Below, in pieces: positions 24,713-32,389 of a stretch of DNA of 36,970 bases. The translations under genes and the position numbers were made by a program. A model generated the notes under the pieces. That model worked only from the letters and a program-made list of their open reading frames with translations, had not been told where the DNA came from and searched no databases. Source of the DNA: JBOFBH01 sp051657715 (GTDB lineage: Bacteria; Actinomycetota; Actinomycetes; Actinomycetales; Angustibacteraceae); NCBI GenBank assembly GCA_051657715.1, contig JBOFLF010000090.1:1-36970 (forward strand). Direction: 5' to 3'. Each line of letters begins with the position of its first letter. The stretch's first letter is position 1.

Positions 24713-25156
24713 TCACCGGTCAGGCCGCTGGTCACCACCGGGCTCGGGTGCTGCCGAGGCATCAGCGTCACGACGGTGGCGACGGGCGGCCAGCTCGTCG
24801 TCCACCCGCTGGGAGCGAGGGTCCACGACCACGAGGCGATCGCCGGCGATCTCGGTCGCGGTGGCCGCGAGCCACGGAGCGGGCTGCTCCGGCAAGCCGG
24901 CATCGGCGATGGCGGCACGGAGCCCGTCGGCGACGTCATCCGGATCCGGGCTCCGGCCCTGATGTGGATCACGATCGGCGAACCGGGCGTGCACCTGCAG
25001 CACCACGTCCTGCAGTCGGCTACGCCGCTCCTGAGTCACGGCCGGGTCCAGGTCTTGAGCCGGCGATGGGGTCCGGGCCTGATCCCGCTCGTCCGCATCC
25101 GATCGCCCGGCTCCGTCCTGCGCCGCGCCGTGGCCCGTGTGATCTGCGCTCATCAC
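24713..25156 (-). CDS. Hypothetical cytoplasmic protein
   Basis: 147 residues from GTG 25156 (ATG 25153 also possible). Charged, with no membrane segment. Ordered part at about 42-115: RSRLQDVVLQVHARFADRDP, VADGLRAAIADAGLPEQPAP, WLAATATEIAGDRLVVVD. The ends are rich in Asp, Arg and Gln. The GLPEQP/ATxxEIA pattern recurs in uncharacterised actinobacterial proteins as far as I recall; no function is known to me. Its start overlaps the stop of a tiny upstream ORF (GTGA). Convergent with the APC permease gene, 86 bases apart. Confidence 0.6.
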   Translation of the reverse strand: MMSADHTGHGAAQDGAGRSDADERDQARTPSPAQDLDPAVTQERRSRLQDVVLQVHARFADRDPHQGRSPDPDDVADGLRAAIADAGLPEQPAPWLAATATEIAGDRLVVVDPRSQRVDDELAARRHRRDADASAAPEPGGDQRPDR

Positions 25157-25242
25157 AGCACCGGCCGGCCGTCGCAGTCCGGCACCGGGTCCATGGCGGA
25201 CTGATCGCCAGAGACGTCCTGCTGCTGCTCGGGTTGGGCCAT
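25153..25242 (-). CDS. 29-residue micro-ORF coupled to the hypothetical gene
   Basis: ATG at 25240-25242 is preceded by gaaggggg and encodes a Gln/Asp-rich peptide of 29 residues (begins MAQPEQQQDVSGD, ends CDGRPVL). Its TGA overlaps the next start codon as GTGA. Good ribosome site, coupling and GC3 favour translation. It may be a leader peptide or a small protein. No family recognised. Confidence 0.4.
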   Translation of the reverse strand: MAQPEQQQDVSGDQSAMDPVPDCDGRPVL

Positions 25243-25522
25243 GGTGCCCCCTTCGTCGATCCGCTTTGGTCAGCCGGCGGACGTGCGGTCCGCTCGTGCG
25301 GGGCGACTACCCGGGACGATCCGCATCATGCGGAGCTGACCTGGGGTGTTCTCGCGGACGACACCGGCCTGGACGAGGTCAGCGCCGGGAACGGGCTCGG
25401 ACCTCGGGACGGCTCGAATGCGGAAACGACACCAGCTTCCCGAACGGACCCGGGCATGGAGCGAGCTGGCGCGGGTACTGCGCGAGTGCCGTCCCGACCG
25501 CACACGACAACGGAGGCCCGCC

Positions 25523-26386
25523 GTGCCTACACCAGTGGTCTCGCGAGATCTTGCTGGCCGAGTTGCCGTGGTCACCGGCGGGGGAAGCGGGCTCGGCCGG
25601 GCGATCTGCGGCGAGCTGGCCGCGGCCGGCGCCCAGGTGCTGGTAGCCGATATCGACCTCGACGCCGCGAAACAGACGACGGCGATCGTGGACGAGACCG
25701 TTACCGGCCACGGCGGCGGGCGGGCGGTGGCGGTGGAGCTCGACGTCACCGACAGCGCTGCCGTCGAGCGGTTCTTCGACAGCGCGTCGGCCGAGCACGG
25801 CCGGGCGTTGGACCTGCTGGTCAACAACGCCGGCACGGATCGCGGCGCGGACGTGCCGGCGGTCAGCGACGACCAGTGGCACCAGGTCTTCGCGGTCAAC
25901 GCGCATGGACCGCTCTACACCTGCCGGGCCTTCGTCCGCGGTTTGCTCGACGGTTTGCTCGACCGCACGCCCGCGACACCGGCACCCACTACACCGACGC
26001 CCGCGATACCGGCGCCCGCGGCCAGCACCACGGCCGGGTCGTCGGGGGCACCCGAGCGGGTCGCGGACATCGTGAACGTGGTGTCGATCTCGGCGTTGAC
26101 GGTCGGCGGCGGTGCCGGCGCGTACAACTCCTCGAAGGCGGCGCTGCTCAAGCTCACCGAGGTGCTGCAGACCGAAGCCCGTGAGCAGCAGTGGCCAGTG
26201 CGGGTCTGTGCACTCAACCCGGCTGCGATGGCGACGCCGATGATGGACCAGTGGGGCCTACCCGCCGAGCGGATGATGGACCCGGCGGTGGTGGCCGGCT
26301 TGGTCCGCACGGCTGTGACGTTGCCGCCGCAGGTGGTGCTGCAGAGCGCGGTCATCACCACCCGGCTCGAGACGTACCCGCGCTGA
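25523..26386 (+). CDS. Short-chain dehydrogenase/reductase (SDR)
   Basis: 287 residues from GTG 25523, chosen for cggagg six bases upstream; the open frame begins earlier (25346) without family similarity. NAD(P)-dependent oxidoreductase of the classical SDR type: TGGGSGLG (18-25) binds the cofactor, DVTDSAAV and NNAG (101-104) follow, catalytic Ser is in VVSISALT (188 or 190), and Y201-N-S-S-K205 completes the active site. A Pro/Thr/Ala-rich insertion at about 147-178, built from tandem repeats, sits before the strand DIVNVVS, where normal SDRs have a short turn. Substrate unknown. The 280 bases upstream (25243-25522) hold only a small palindrome, ccgcatcatgcgg, and presumably its promoter. 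Confidence 0.9.
   Translation: MPTPVVSRDLAGRVAVVTGGGSGLGRAICGELAAAGAQVLVADIDLDAAKQTTAIVDETVTGHGGGRAVAVELDVTDSAAVERFFDSASAEHGRALDLLVNNAGTDRGADVPAVSDDQWHQVFAVNAHGPLYTCRAFVRGLLDGLLDRTPATPAPTTPTPAIPAPAASTTAGSSGAPERVADIVNVVSISALTVGGGAGAYNSSKAALLKLTEVLQTEAREQQWPVRVCALNPAAMATPMMDQWGLPAERMMDPAVVAGLVRTAVTLPPQVVLQSAVITTRLETYPR
25940..26026 (+). repeat. 12-bp and 30-bp tandem repeats inside the SDR gene
   Basis: ggtttgctcgac is doubled at 25940-25951 and 25952-25963 (GLLD twice). Imperfect 30-bp units follow at 25967-25996 and 25997-26026, both beginning acgcccgcga, encoding TPATPAPTTP and TPAIPAPAAS. All are in frame. Confidence 0.8.
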
Positions 26387-26563
26387 CGCCAGCAGACACA
26401 CCTCGGCGCGTACTCGTGCCAGCAGCTGTGCCCGCGTGCGTCGATAGGCGCACCCAGCCCGGACAGCTGGTGCCACCGACGGGCGATCACAGCGCTACTG
26501 GGTGTAGGCGCAGCTCCCGGACAAGCGCTACCGAGCGTGTGTGAGCGGCCGAACGCGGGGTAG

Positions 26564-26599
26564 GTGACCGGGGCGGCAGCACCTCTACGGTGCCGCCCC
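26564..26599 (+). promoter_or_regulatory. Possible promoter with dyad ahead of the heptose operon
   Basis: GTGACC (26564-26569) and TACGGT (26586-26591), 16 bases apart, resemble actinobacterial -35/-10 boxes, about 40 bases before the carbamoyltransferase GTG. An interrupted inverted repeat covers the spacer and the -10: ggggcg/gcacc (26570-26583) with ggtgc/cgcccc (26589-26599). It could be an operator, or instead a terminator for the SDR gene. Confidence 0.3.
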
Positions 26600-26629
26600 A
26601 CACCCGTCCGACGGCTCTCGGGAGGCACC

Positions 26630-28318
26630 GTGCGCATCCTCGGCGTGAACACCGCGTTCCACGACCCGGCCGCCGCCCTCGTGGTGGACGGCGTCATCGT
26701 CGCCGCCGCGGAGGAGGAGCGGTTCAACCGGCGCAAGCACGGCAAGCCCAACGTGCCGTTCTCCGCATGGGAGATGCCGGTGCTGTCGGCGTCCTGGTGC
26801 CTGCGCCAGGCTGGACTGACGCCCGCGGACCTGGACGTGGTGGCGTGCTCCTTCGACCCGGCCCGCACCGCGCCAACCGACGCCCTCGGGCTCGACGACC
26901 CGTGGGACCACCTGCGGGTGCAGTTCGCCAGCCGCACCCCGCAGCTGCTCGCCGACGCGCTGCCCGGTTTGGACCCGGACCGGGTGCGCTTCGTCCCGCA
27001 CCACGTGGCGCATGCGGCGTCGGCGGCACTCGCCGGCCCGTACCGCACCTGCGCCAGCCTGGTCCTGGACGGGCGCGGTGAGAGCACCTCCCACCTGGCC
27101 GGGCACTACGTCGACGGCCGGCTGGAACCGCTTGCCGCGCAACGGCTCCCCCACTCTCTCGGGTTGTTGTACGAGGACCTGACCGCGCACCTGGGGTTCC
27201 ATCGCTCCAGCGACGAGTACAAGGTGATGGCGCTCGCCAGCTACGGCGAACCCCGCCACCTGGACGACTTCGCCGAGCTGGTCCGGGCCACCCCAGACGG
27301 CGGGTTCGTCACCGAGAAGGTGGACTGGACGGCGTACGCGCCACGGCCCGACCACCACGAGCCCGACCACCACGGGCCCGGGGCGCTCGGCGGGCTGACC
27401 CGCGAGCACGCGGACCTGGCGGCCACCGTGCAGCGCCGGCTCGAGCAGGTGCTGCTGGACCTGGCCTGCTGGGTGCACGACCGTACCGGCGAGCGGTACC
27501 TCACGATGGCCGGCGGGGTGGCGCTGAACTGCGTCGCAAACTCGGTGTTGCACCGGGACGGACCCTACGACGACATCTGGGTGCAACCGGCGGCCGGGGA
27601 CGCGGGGACCGCTCTCGGCGCGGCGCTCACCGCGGTGGTCGACACCTCGGGCAGCGCTGGCCTGGGCGCACCGATGACCACCGCCGCGCTCGGCCGGGGC
27701 TGGGCCGACGACGAGCTGGAGACCGCACTGCGTACGGCCCGGGTCCCGTACCAGCGGCCGAACGGTTCCCTCGCGGCCGAGGTGGCCGGCGACCTGGCCG
27801 CCGACCGGGTGGTCGCCTGGTTCACCGGTCGCAGCGAGTACGGCCCACGGGCGCTCGGCCAGCGCTCACTGCTGGCCCACCCCGGGCGGGTGCGGAACCT
27901 GGAGCGGCTCAACGACATCAAGGGCCGCGAGCAGTTCCGGCCGGTGGCGCCGCTCATCCTCGCCGACCGCGCCGCCGACGTGGTGGACGGTCCGCTGCCC
28001 AGCCCCTACATGCTGTTCACGCACCGGGTCCACGATCAGTGGCGGGAGCGGATCCCGGCCGTGGTGCACGTGGACGGCACCGCCCGGGTGCAGACCGTCG
28101 ACCGCCGCGACCACCCGCTGCTGGCCGCGCTGCTGACCGAGTTCGAGGCACGCACCGGGCTGCCGGTCCTGGTGAACACCAGCCTGAACACCGCCGGCCG
28201 TCCGATGGTGGACTCGCCGCGGGACGTGTTGGAGCTGTTCGGGTCGGCACCGGTCGACGTGCTGGTCCTGGGTCCGTTCGTCGTCCGGCGTCGCGACCTG
28301 TTCGCCGAGGGCTCGTGA
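26630..28318 (+). CDS. NodU/CmcH-family carbamoyltransferase
   Basis: 562 residues from GTG 26630 with ggagg six bases upstream. Family members transfer a carbamoyl group from carbamoyl phosphate (via an ATP-dependent adenylate) to a sugar or other hydroxyl. The N-terminal Kae1/YrdC-associated-type domain shows ILGVNTAFHDPAAALVVDG, the metal-binding HHVAHAAS (H124, H125, H128), SLVLDGRGEST and SDEYKVMALASYGEP; AGGVALNCVANS follows. The C-terminal carbamoyltransferase domain has GPRALGQRSLLAHPGR, REQFRPVAPLIL and VLVNTSLNTAGRPMV. As the first gene of the operon it probably carbamoylates a sugar of the product, perhaps the heptose itself (inference). The stop and the next ATG share one base. 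Confidence 0.92.
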   Translation: MRILGVNTAFHDPAAALVVDGVIVAAAEEERFNRRKHGKPNVPFSAWEMPVLSASWCLRQAGLTPADLDVVACSFDPARTAPTDALGLDDPWDHLRVQFASRTPQLLADALPGLDPDRVRFVPHHVAHAASAALAGPYRTCASLVLDGRGESTSHLAGHYVDGRLEPLAAQRLPHSLGLLYEDLTAHLGFHRSSDEYKVMALASYGEPRHLDDFAELVRATPDGGFVTEKVDWTAYAPRPDHHEPDHHGPGALGGLTREHADLAATVQRRLEQVLLDLACWVHDRTGERYLTMAGGVALNCVANSVLHRDGPYDDIWVQPAAGDAGTALGAALTAVVDTSGSAGLGAPMTTAALGRGWADDELETALRTARVPYQRPNGSLAAEVAGDLAADRVVAWFTGRSEYGPRALGQRSLLAHPGRVRNLERLNDIKGREQFRPVAPLILADRAADVVDGPLPSPYMLFTHRVHDQWRERIPAVVHVDGTARVQTVDRRDHPLLAALLTEFEARTGLPVLVNTSLNTAGRPMVDSPRDVLELFGSAPVDVLVLGPFVVRRRDLFAEGS

Positions 28319-30099
28319 TGGCCGACCACCTCCCCCTAGGCGGACGGACAGACGACCAAGATCCGGCGGCCGACCACGACGCGGCCGACGGTCTGACGTG
28401 GAGCGTCGTGGTGGCGACCCTCGGCCGACCGAGCCTGGCCGCACTCCTGGAATCACTGACGGCTCAACCTGATCAGCCGTTCGAGGTGATCGTGGTGGAC
28501 GACCGCCGACACCGGCCGCTCGGGCCGTCAGCGACGCCAGAAGCGCGACCGCTACGGCTGCCCGGGACCGTGACCGGCTCCTCGCTCGGCCCCCTGACCC
28601 GGGTGCTCGTCGGGCACGGCGCAGGGCCGGCGCACGCGCGCAACGTCGGGTGGCGCAGCTGCCGCTCGACGTGGGTGGTGTTCATCGACGACGACGTGCT
28701 GCTGCCGGCGTCCTGGTCGACGGACCTGCTGCGAGACCTGCGGGCCGCCCAGGCCGACCGGCTGCACGTGGTCGGCGGGGTGCAGGCCCAGGTCCGGGTG
28801 CCGCTGCCGGCGGACCGGCGCCCGACCGACGCCGAACGCGGCACGGCCGGACTCGCGAGCGCCCGGTGGATCACCGCGGAGATGGCCTACCGGCGCAGCA
28901 CCCTGGCCGCGGTCGGCGGGTTCGACGAGCGGTTCCCCCGGGCGTTCCGCGAGGACGCCGACCTGGCGCTGCGGGTACGCCGCGCCGGCTTCGTGCTGCG
29001 TCGCGGGAGGCGGCACGTGCTGCACCCGGTCCGCCCGGTCGGGATGCTGGCCAGCCTGACCCAGCAGCGGGGCAACCGTGACGACGCCCTGATGCGACGG
29101 CTGCACGGTCGCACCTGGCGCACTGCGGCCGAGTGCCCGCCGGGCCGCCTGCGCTGGCACGTGGCCACGGTGGTCGCGGCGATGCTGGCTCTCGGGTCGG
29201 CCAGGCGGGTGAGCAGGGCGGCGGCAACGGCTGCCTGGGCGGCGTTGACCGCCGACTTCGCGATCCGGCGGATCCGACCCGGCCCGCGCACCGCCCGTGA
29301 GGTGACGGCGATGGCCGTCACCTCGGCGACCATCCCGTTCGCCGCCGTCTGGCACCGGGTGGCCGGCGAGCTGCAGCACCGGGCGAGGTACGCGCCCGCC
29401 GACCGGCAGACCGCCGCCGCCGCACAGGTGGCCGCGCGGCCCGTCGTCCGTGCGGTGCTGTTCGATCGTGACGGCACGCTGATCCACGACGTTCCCTACA
29501 ACACCGATCCGAGCCAGGTGCGACCGGTCCTCGGAGCTCGGGAGGCGCTGGACCGGTTGCGCCACCACCGGATCCGGATCGGGGTGGTCACCAACCAGTC
29601 GGTGGTGACGCGCGACGCCGCCGCTCCGGATGGACGGTGCGAAACCGGCTGGGACCCTGCTCGCGAAGCCCGCCAGAACGCCGTCCGGAGCCAGGTGAAC
29701 GCGGTGCACCAGCGGGTCACCGAGCTGCTCGGCCCGTTCGACACCTGGCAGGTCTGCCCGCACGGACCGGATGACGGGTGCCGCTGCCGCAAGCCGGAAC
29801 CCGGCATGGTGCTGGCCGCCGCCGCCGAGCTCGGCGTCGACCCGCGGCAGGTCGTCGTCGTCGGCGACATCGGCGCGGACCTGCTGGCTGCCGAGGCCGC
29901 TGGCGCTGCCGCGGTGCTGGTGCCGACACCGCACACCCGCCAGGCCGAGATCACCTTGGCCACGCACCGCGCGGACACCCTTGCTGACGCGGTCGACCTG
30001 GTGCTGGCCGGGCGGGTCGCGCCACCGGCGAGCCGGCCGCTGGCACGCTCGTCGTCGAGGCACCGTGCCAGCGCCGGACGTACCCGGTCGGTTTCATGA
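28318..30099 (+). CDS. GT2 glycosyltransferase fused to GmhB-like HAD phosphatase
   Basis: 593 residues from ATG 28318. The GT2 domain (about 27-285) has WSVVVATLGRPSLAALLESL, FEVIVVDD, and the metal-binding VFIDDDVLLP with Asp124-126, then AVGGFDERFPRAFREDADL. Hydrophobic helices at about 281-355 suggest membrane contact. A HAD-IIIA phosphatase follows from about 376: FDRDGTL (nucleophile D383, acid D385), IGVVTNQS, the zinc-binding C480-P-H482...C488-R-C490 and RKPEPGM, and GDIGADLLAAEAAGA. The zinc loop is typical of D,D-heptose 1,7-bisphosphate phosphatase (GmhB) and its histidinol-phosphatase relatives. With gmhA and hldE downstream, GmhB is the natural reading. Fusing it to a glycosyltransferase links donor supply with transfer. 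Overlaps the next ATG. Confidence 0.9.
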   Translation: MADHLPLGGRTDDQDPAADHDAADGLTWSVVVATLGRPSLAALLESLTAQPDQPFEVIVVDDRRHRPLGPSATPEARPLRLPGTVTGSSLGPLTRVLVGHGAGPAHARNVGWRSCRSTWVVFIDDDVLLPASWSTDLLRDLRAAQADRLHVVGGVQAQVRVPLPADRRPTDAERGTAGLASARWITAEMAYRRSTLAAVGGFDERFPRAFREDADLALRVRRAGFVLRRGRRHVLHPVRPVGMLASLTQQRGNRDDALMRRLHGRTWRTAAECPPGRLRWHVATVVAAMLALGSARRVSRAAATAAWAALTADFAIRRIRPGPRTAREVTAMAVTSATIPFAAVWHRVAGELQHRARYAPADRQTAAAAQVAARPVVRAVLFDRDGTLIHDVPYNTDPSQVRPVLGAREALDRLRHHRIRIGVVTNQSVVTRDAAAPDGRCETGWDPAREARQNAVRSQVNAVHQRVTELLGPFDTWQVCPHGPDDGCRCRKPEPGMVLAAAAELGVDPRQVVVVGDIGADLLAAEAAGAAAVLVPTPHTRQAEITLATHRADTLADAVDLVLAGRVAPPASRPLARSSSRHRASAGRTRSVS

Positions 30100-30140
30100 G
30101 GCCCGGTTTCATGAGGCCCGGTTTCATAAGGCCCGGTGTC
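30096..30140 (+). repeat. 15-bp tandem repeat duplicating a start codon
   Basis: atgaggcccggtttc occurs at 30096-30110 and 30111-30125, then a diverged copy ataaggcccggtgtc (30126-30140), followed by ATG 30141. The reading is MRPGF-MRPGF-IRPGV-M, so three ATGs lie in frame, and the first overlaps the upstream stop. Confidence 0.92.
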
Positions 30141-31433
30141 ATGAGCACGGTGAGGCCACGATCGCTCGTCGTGCGCTGGGACAGCGACGGCGACGTGCTG
30201 CTGGCCGGACCGGCCGTCCGGGCGGTGGCAGCCGGTTCGTCGTCGGTGACGCTGCTGGTGTCGCCGGCCGGCGCGCAAGCGGCGGCGCTGCTGCCCGACG
30301 TCGACGAGGTGCTCGTGCACCCCTGCCCGTGGTCCGGGTACCAGCCGCCGCCGGTTGATCCCGGTCAGCTGCTCGGCCTCGTGGCAGCGTTGCGCGGCAA
30401 CGACTCGGACGCATGGCCCACGAACGATGCGGACGCGGCGGGCGGCAATCAGCCAGAAGCGTTGCGTGGCGACGCGCTCGGGCCGGGCGCGCGATTCGAC
30501 GTGGCGGTCGTCCTCACGTCGGACCACCAGAGCCCGCTACCCACCGCACTGCTGCTGCGCCTGGCTGGGGTGCCCCGGGTCATCGCATCCAGCCACGACT
30601 ACCCCGGCTCGTTGCTGGACGTGCGGCACCCGCCGGGCGGCCCGCACGAGGTGCAGCGCAACCTGTCCCTGGTTGCCACGGCCGGCTTCGCCGGACGCCC
30701 GGGAGACGACGGTCTCGCCGTCCGCGGGCCGCTGCCCGCACTGCCCGGCGACCTGCGCGCAAGCCGGGGTCGCTACGTGGTCCTGCACCCGAACGCCTCG
30801 GTACCGGCCCGCGGCCTGACCCCAGCGCACGCGGCCACCCTCGCCGCCGCGTTGCGGGACGCCGGGCACCCGGTCGTCGTCACCGGCAGCACCCAGGACC
30901 ACCTGGCAACCCGCCTGGTGCCGTTCAGCGACGCCACCCCGCTGCAACACCCGACCCCACAAGACCCGGCCCCACAAGACCCGGACAAGCAGGATCCAGC
31001 CGTGCACGACCTAGTCGGCCGCACCGACTACCGGGAGCTGGCCGCCGTGCTGGCCGAGGCGGCCTGCGTGGTCACGGTGAACACCGGCCCAGCTCACCTG
31101 GCTGCGGCCGTCGGCACCCCGGTGGTCAGCCTGTTCGCCCCGGTCGTTCCGGCAGCGGCCTGGCGCCCGTGGCGGGTCCGGCACGTCCTGCTCGGCGACC
31201 AGCACGCCGAGTGCGCCGGTAGCCGCGCTCGGTCCTGCCCGACGCCCGGGCACCCGTGCCTCGGCCAGGTCGGGCCGGCCCGAGTGGTGGCCGCGGTCCG
31301 TCAGCTCACCGGACTGGTCGCCGGACCCGTCGCCGTCCGATCGGGGGCGCCGGGCGAGCGGCTGGCCCAGTCGCGGACCACACCACCGATCCACCCGCGG
31401 GCGGACGTCGAGGAAGGGCAGGTACCGGCATGA
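30096..31433 (+). CDS. Glycosyltransferase family 9 (heptosyltransferase-like) protein
   Basis: 445 residues from ATG 30096 (overlaps the upstream TGA); ATG 30111 and 30141 are alternatives, and the conserved part begins just after 30141 (RSLVVRWDSDGDVLLAGPAV). GT9 enzymes such as WaaC/WaaF transfer heptose from ADP-heptose. Visible features: GDVLLAGPAVRAVA, PRVIASSHDYPG, the donor-domain strand YVVLHPNAS, VVVTGS, and VVTVNTGPAHLAAAVGTPVV then SLFAP with the conserved Gly-Pro-x-His. An insertion at about 284-306 (PQDPAPQDPDKQDP) comes from a 15-bp repeat. Probably adds the heptose made by this operon to a glycan, on the cytoplasmic side. The C-terminal 40 residues are low complexity. Confidence 0.9.
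   Translation: MRPGFMRPGFIRPGVMSTVRPRSLVVRWDSDGDVLLAGPAVRAVAAGSSSVTLLVSPAGAQAAALLPDVDEVLVHPCPWSGYQPPPVDPGQLLGLVAALRGNDSDAWPTNDADAAGGNQPEALRGDALGPGARFDVAVVLTSDHQSPLPTALLLRLAGVPRVIASSHDYPGSLLDVRHPPGGPHEVQRNLSLVATAGFAGRPGDDGLAVRGPLPALPGDLRASRGRYVVLHPNASVPARGLTPAHAATLAAALRDAGHPVVVTGSTQDHLATRLVPFSDATPLQHPTPQDPAPQDPDKQDPAVHDLVGRTDYRELAAVLAEAACVVTVNTGPAHLAAAVGTPVVSLFAPVVPAAAWRPWRVRHVLLGDQHAECAGSRARSCPTPGHPCLGQVGPARVVAAVRQLTGLVAGPVAVRSGAPGERLAQSRTTPPIHPRADVEEGQVPA
30956..30985 (+). repeat. 15-bp tandem duplication inside the GT9 gene
   Basis: cccacaagacccggc (30956-30970) is followed by cccacaagacccgga (30971-30985), in frame, giving a PQDPA/PQDPD repeat in a loop before the donor-binding strand. 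Confidence 0.88.
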
Positions 31434-32389
31434 GGGTGCTGGCGTGGCACGTGCACGGCTCGTGGTCGACCGCGTTCGTGCAGGGAGACCACGAGTACGT
31501 CGTGCCGGTGCTCCCCAACAGGGGTCCTGATGGGCGGGGCCGGGCACGCACCTGGGACTGGCCGGCTTCGGTCCTCGAGCGGCCACCGGACCGGCTGATG
31601 GACGAGCCGCCGGACGTCGTGGTGCTGCAGCGGCACCACGAAGCGCAGCTGCTTCGGGAGTGGACCGGCCTGCGGGCCGGCGTGGACGTGCCCGCAGTGT
31701 TCGTCGAGCACGACACCCCGCGCGGGGACGTCGACGGCTGGCGGCACCCGCTGGCCGACCAGCCGCTGATCCCGGTGGTGCACGTCACGCATTTCAACCG
31801 AGCGATGTGGGACGTCGGCCGGACGGCGTCCCGGGTGGTAGAACACGGCGTCGTCGATCCGGGGTACCGGTGGACGGGCGAGCTGCCCCGGTTAGGGATG
31901 GCGGTGAACGAGCCGGTGCGGCGGTGGCGGGTGGCCGGGATGGACCTGGCCGCCCGCCTCGCCCGTCAGGTGCCGGTGGACGTGCACGGCATGCAGATCG
32001 GCGCGCTCGTCGAGCGGGAGCCGGCGTTCTCGGGCGGCTGGCACGCCGAGGATCTACCGCAGGACGCCCTGCACGACCAGCTGGCCCGGCGCCGCGCGTA
32101 CCTGCACGCCTATCGGTGGACCAGCCTCGGGCTGTCCCTGATCGAGGCGATGATGCTCGGCTGCCCGGTGCTGGTGCTGGCCGCGACCGCGGCCCCGCAG
32201 GCCGTCCCACCCGGCGCCGGGGTGGTCACCGCGGACGTCGACCAGCTGGCTGCCACGGCTCGCGAGCTGCTGCACGACCGGGACGCCGCACGCGCCTACG
32301 GCCAGGTGGCACGCGCGCACGCGCTGCGGCACTTCGGGATCGAGCGGTTCCTCGCTGACTGGGACCTCCTGCTCAAGGAGGTGGCGTGA
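31430..32389 (+). CDS. GT-B glycosyltransferase (GT1/GT4-like)
   Basis: 319 residues from ATG 31430, overlapping the GT9 stop (ATGA); the longer frame is overlap only. It begins MRVLAWHVHGSWSTAF and includes PPDVVVLQRHHEAQLLREWT, PAVFVEHDTPRGD, and the donor-site segment SLGLSLIEAMMLGCPVLVLA near residue 232. This is the E(x)nE region of retaining GT-B enzymes, in shortened form. Donor and acceptor are unknown. Such short glycosyltransferases occur beside gmhA/hldE in other actinomycetes as far as I recall. It probably helps build the same glycan. Confidence 0.85.
   Translation: MRVLAWHVHGSWSTAFVQGDHEYVVPVLPNRGPDGRGRARTWDWPASVLERPPDRLMDEPPDVVVLQRHHEAQLLREWTGLRAGVDVPAVFVEHDTPRGDVDGWRHPLADQPLIPVVHVTHFNRAMWDVGRTASRVVEHGVVDPGYRWTGELPRLGMAVNEPVRRWRVAGMDLAARLARQVPVDVHGMQIGALVEREPAFSGGWHAEDLPQDALHDQLARRRAYLHAYRWTSLGLSLIEAMMLGCPVLVLAATAAPQAVPPGAGVVTADVDQLAATARELLHDRDAARAYGQVARAHALRHFGIERFLADWDLLLKEVA

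Noticed and set aside
24583..24972. Minus-strand frame of 129 codons overlapping the 24713-25156 gene
   Set aside because: The composition (Ser/Pro/Arg-rich) is unlike a folded protein, and the competing frame has better codon use and a coupled start.
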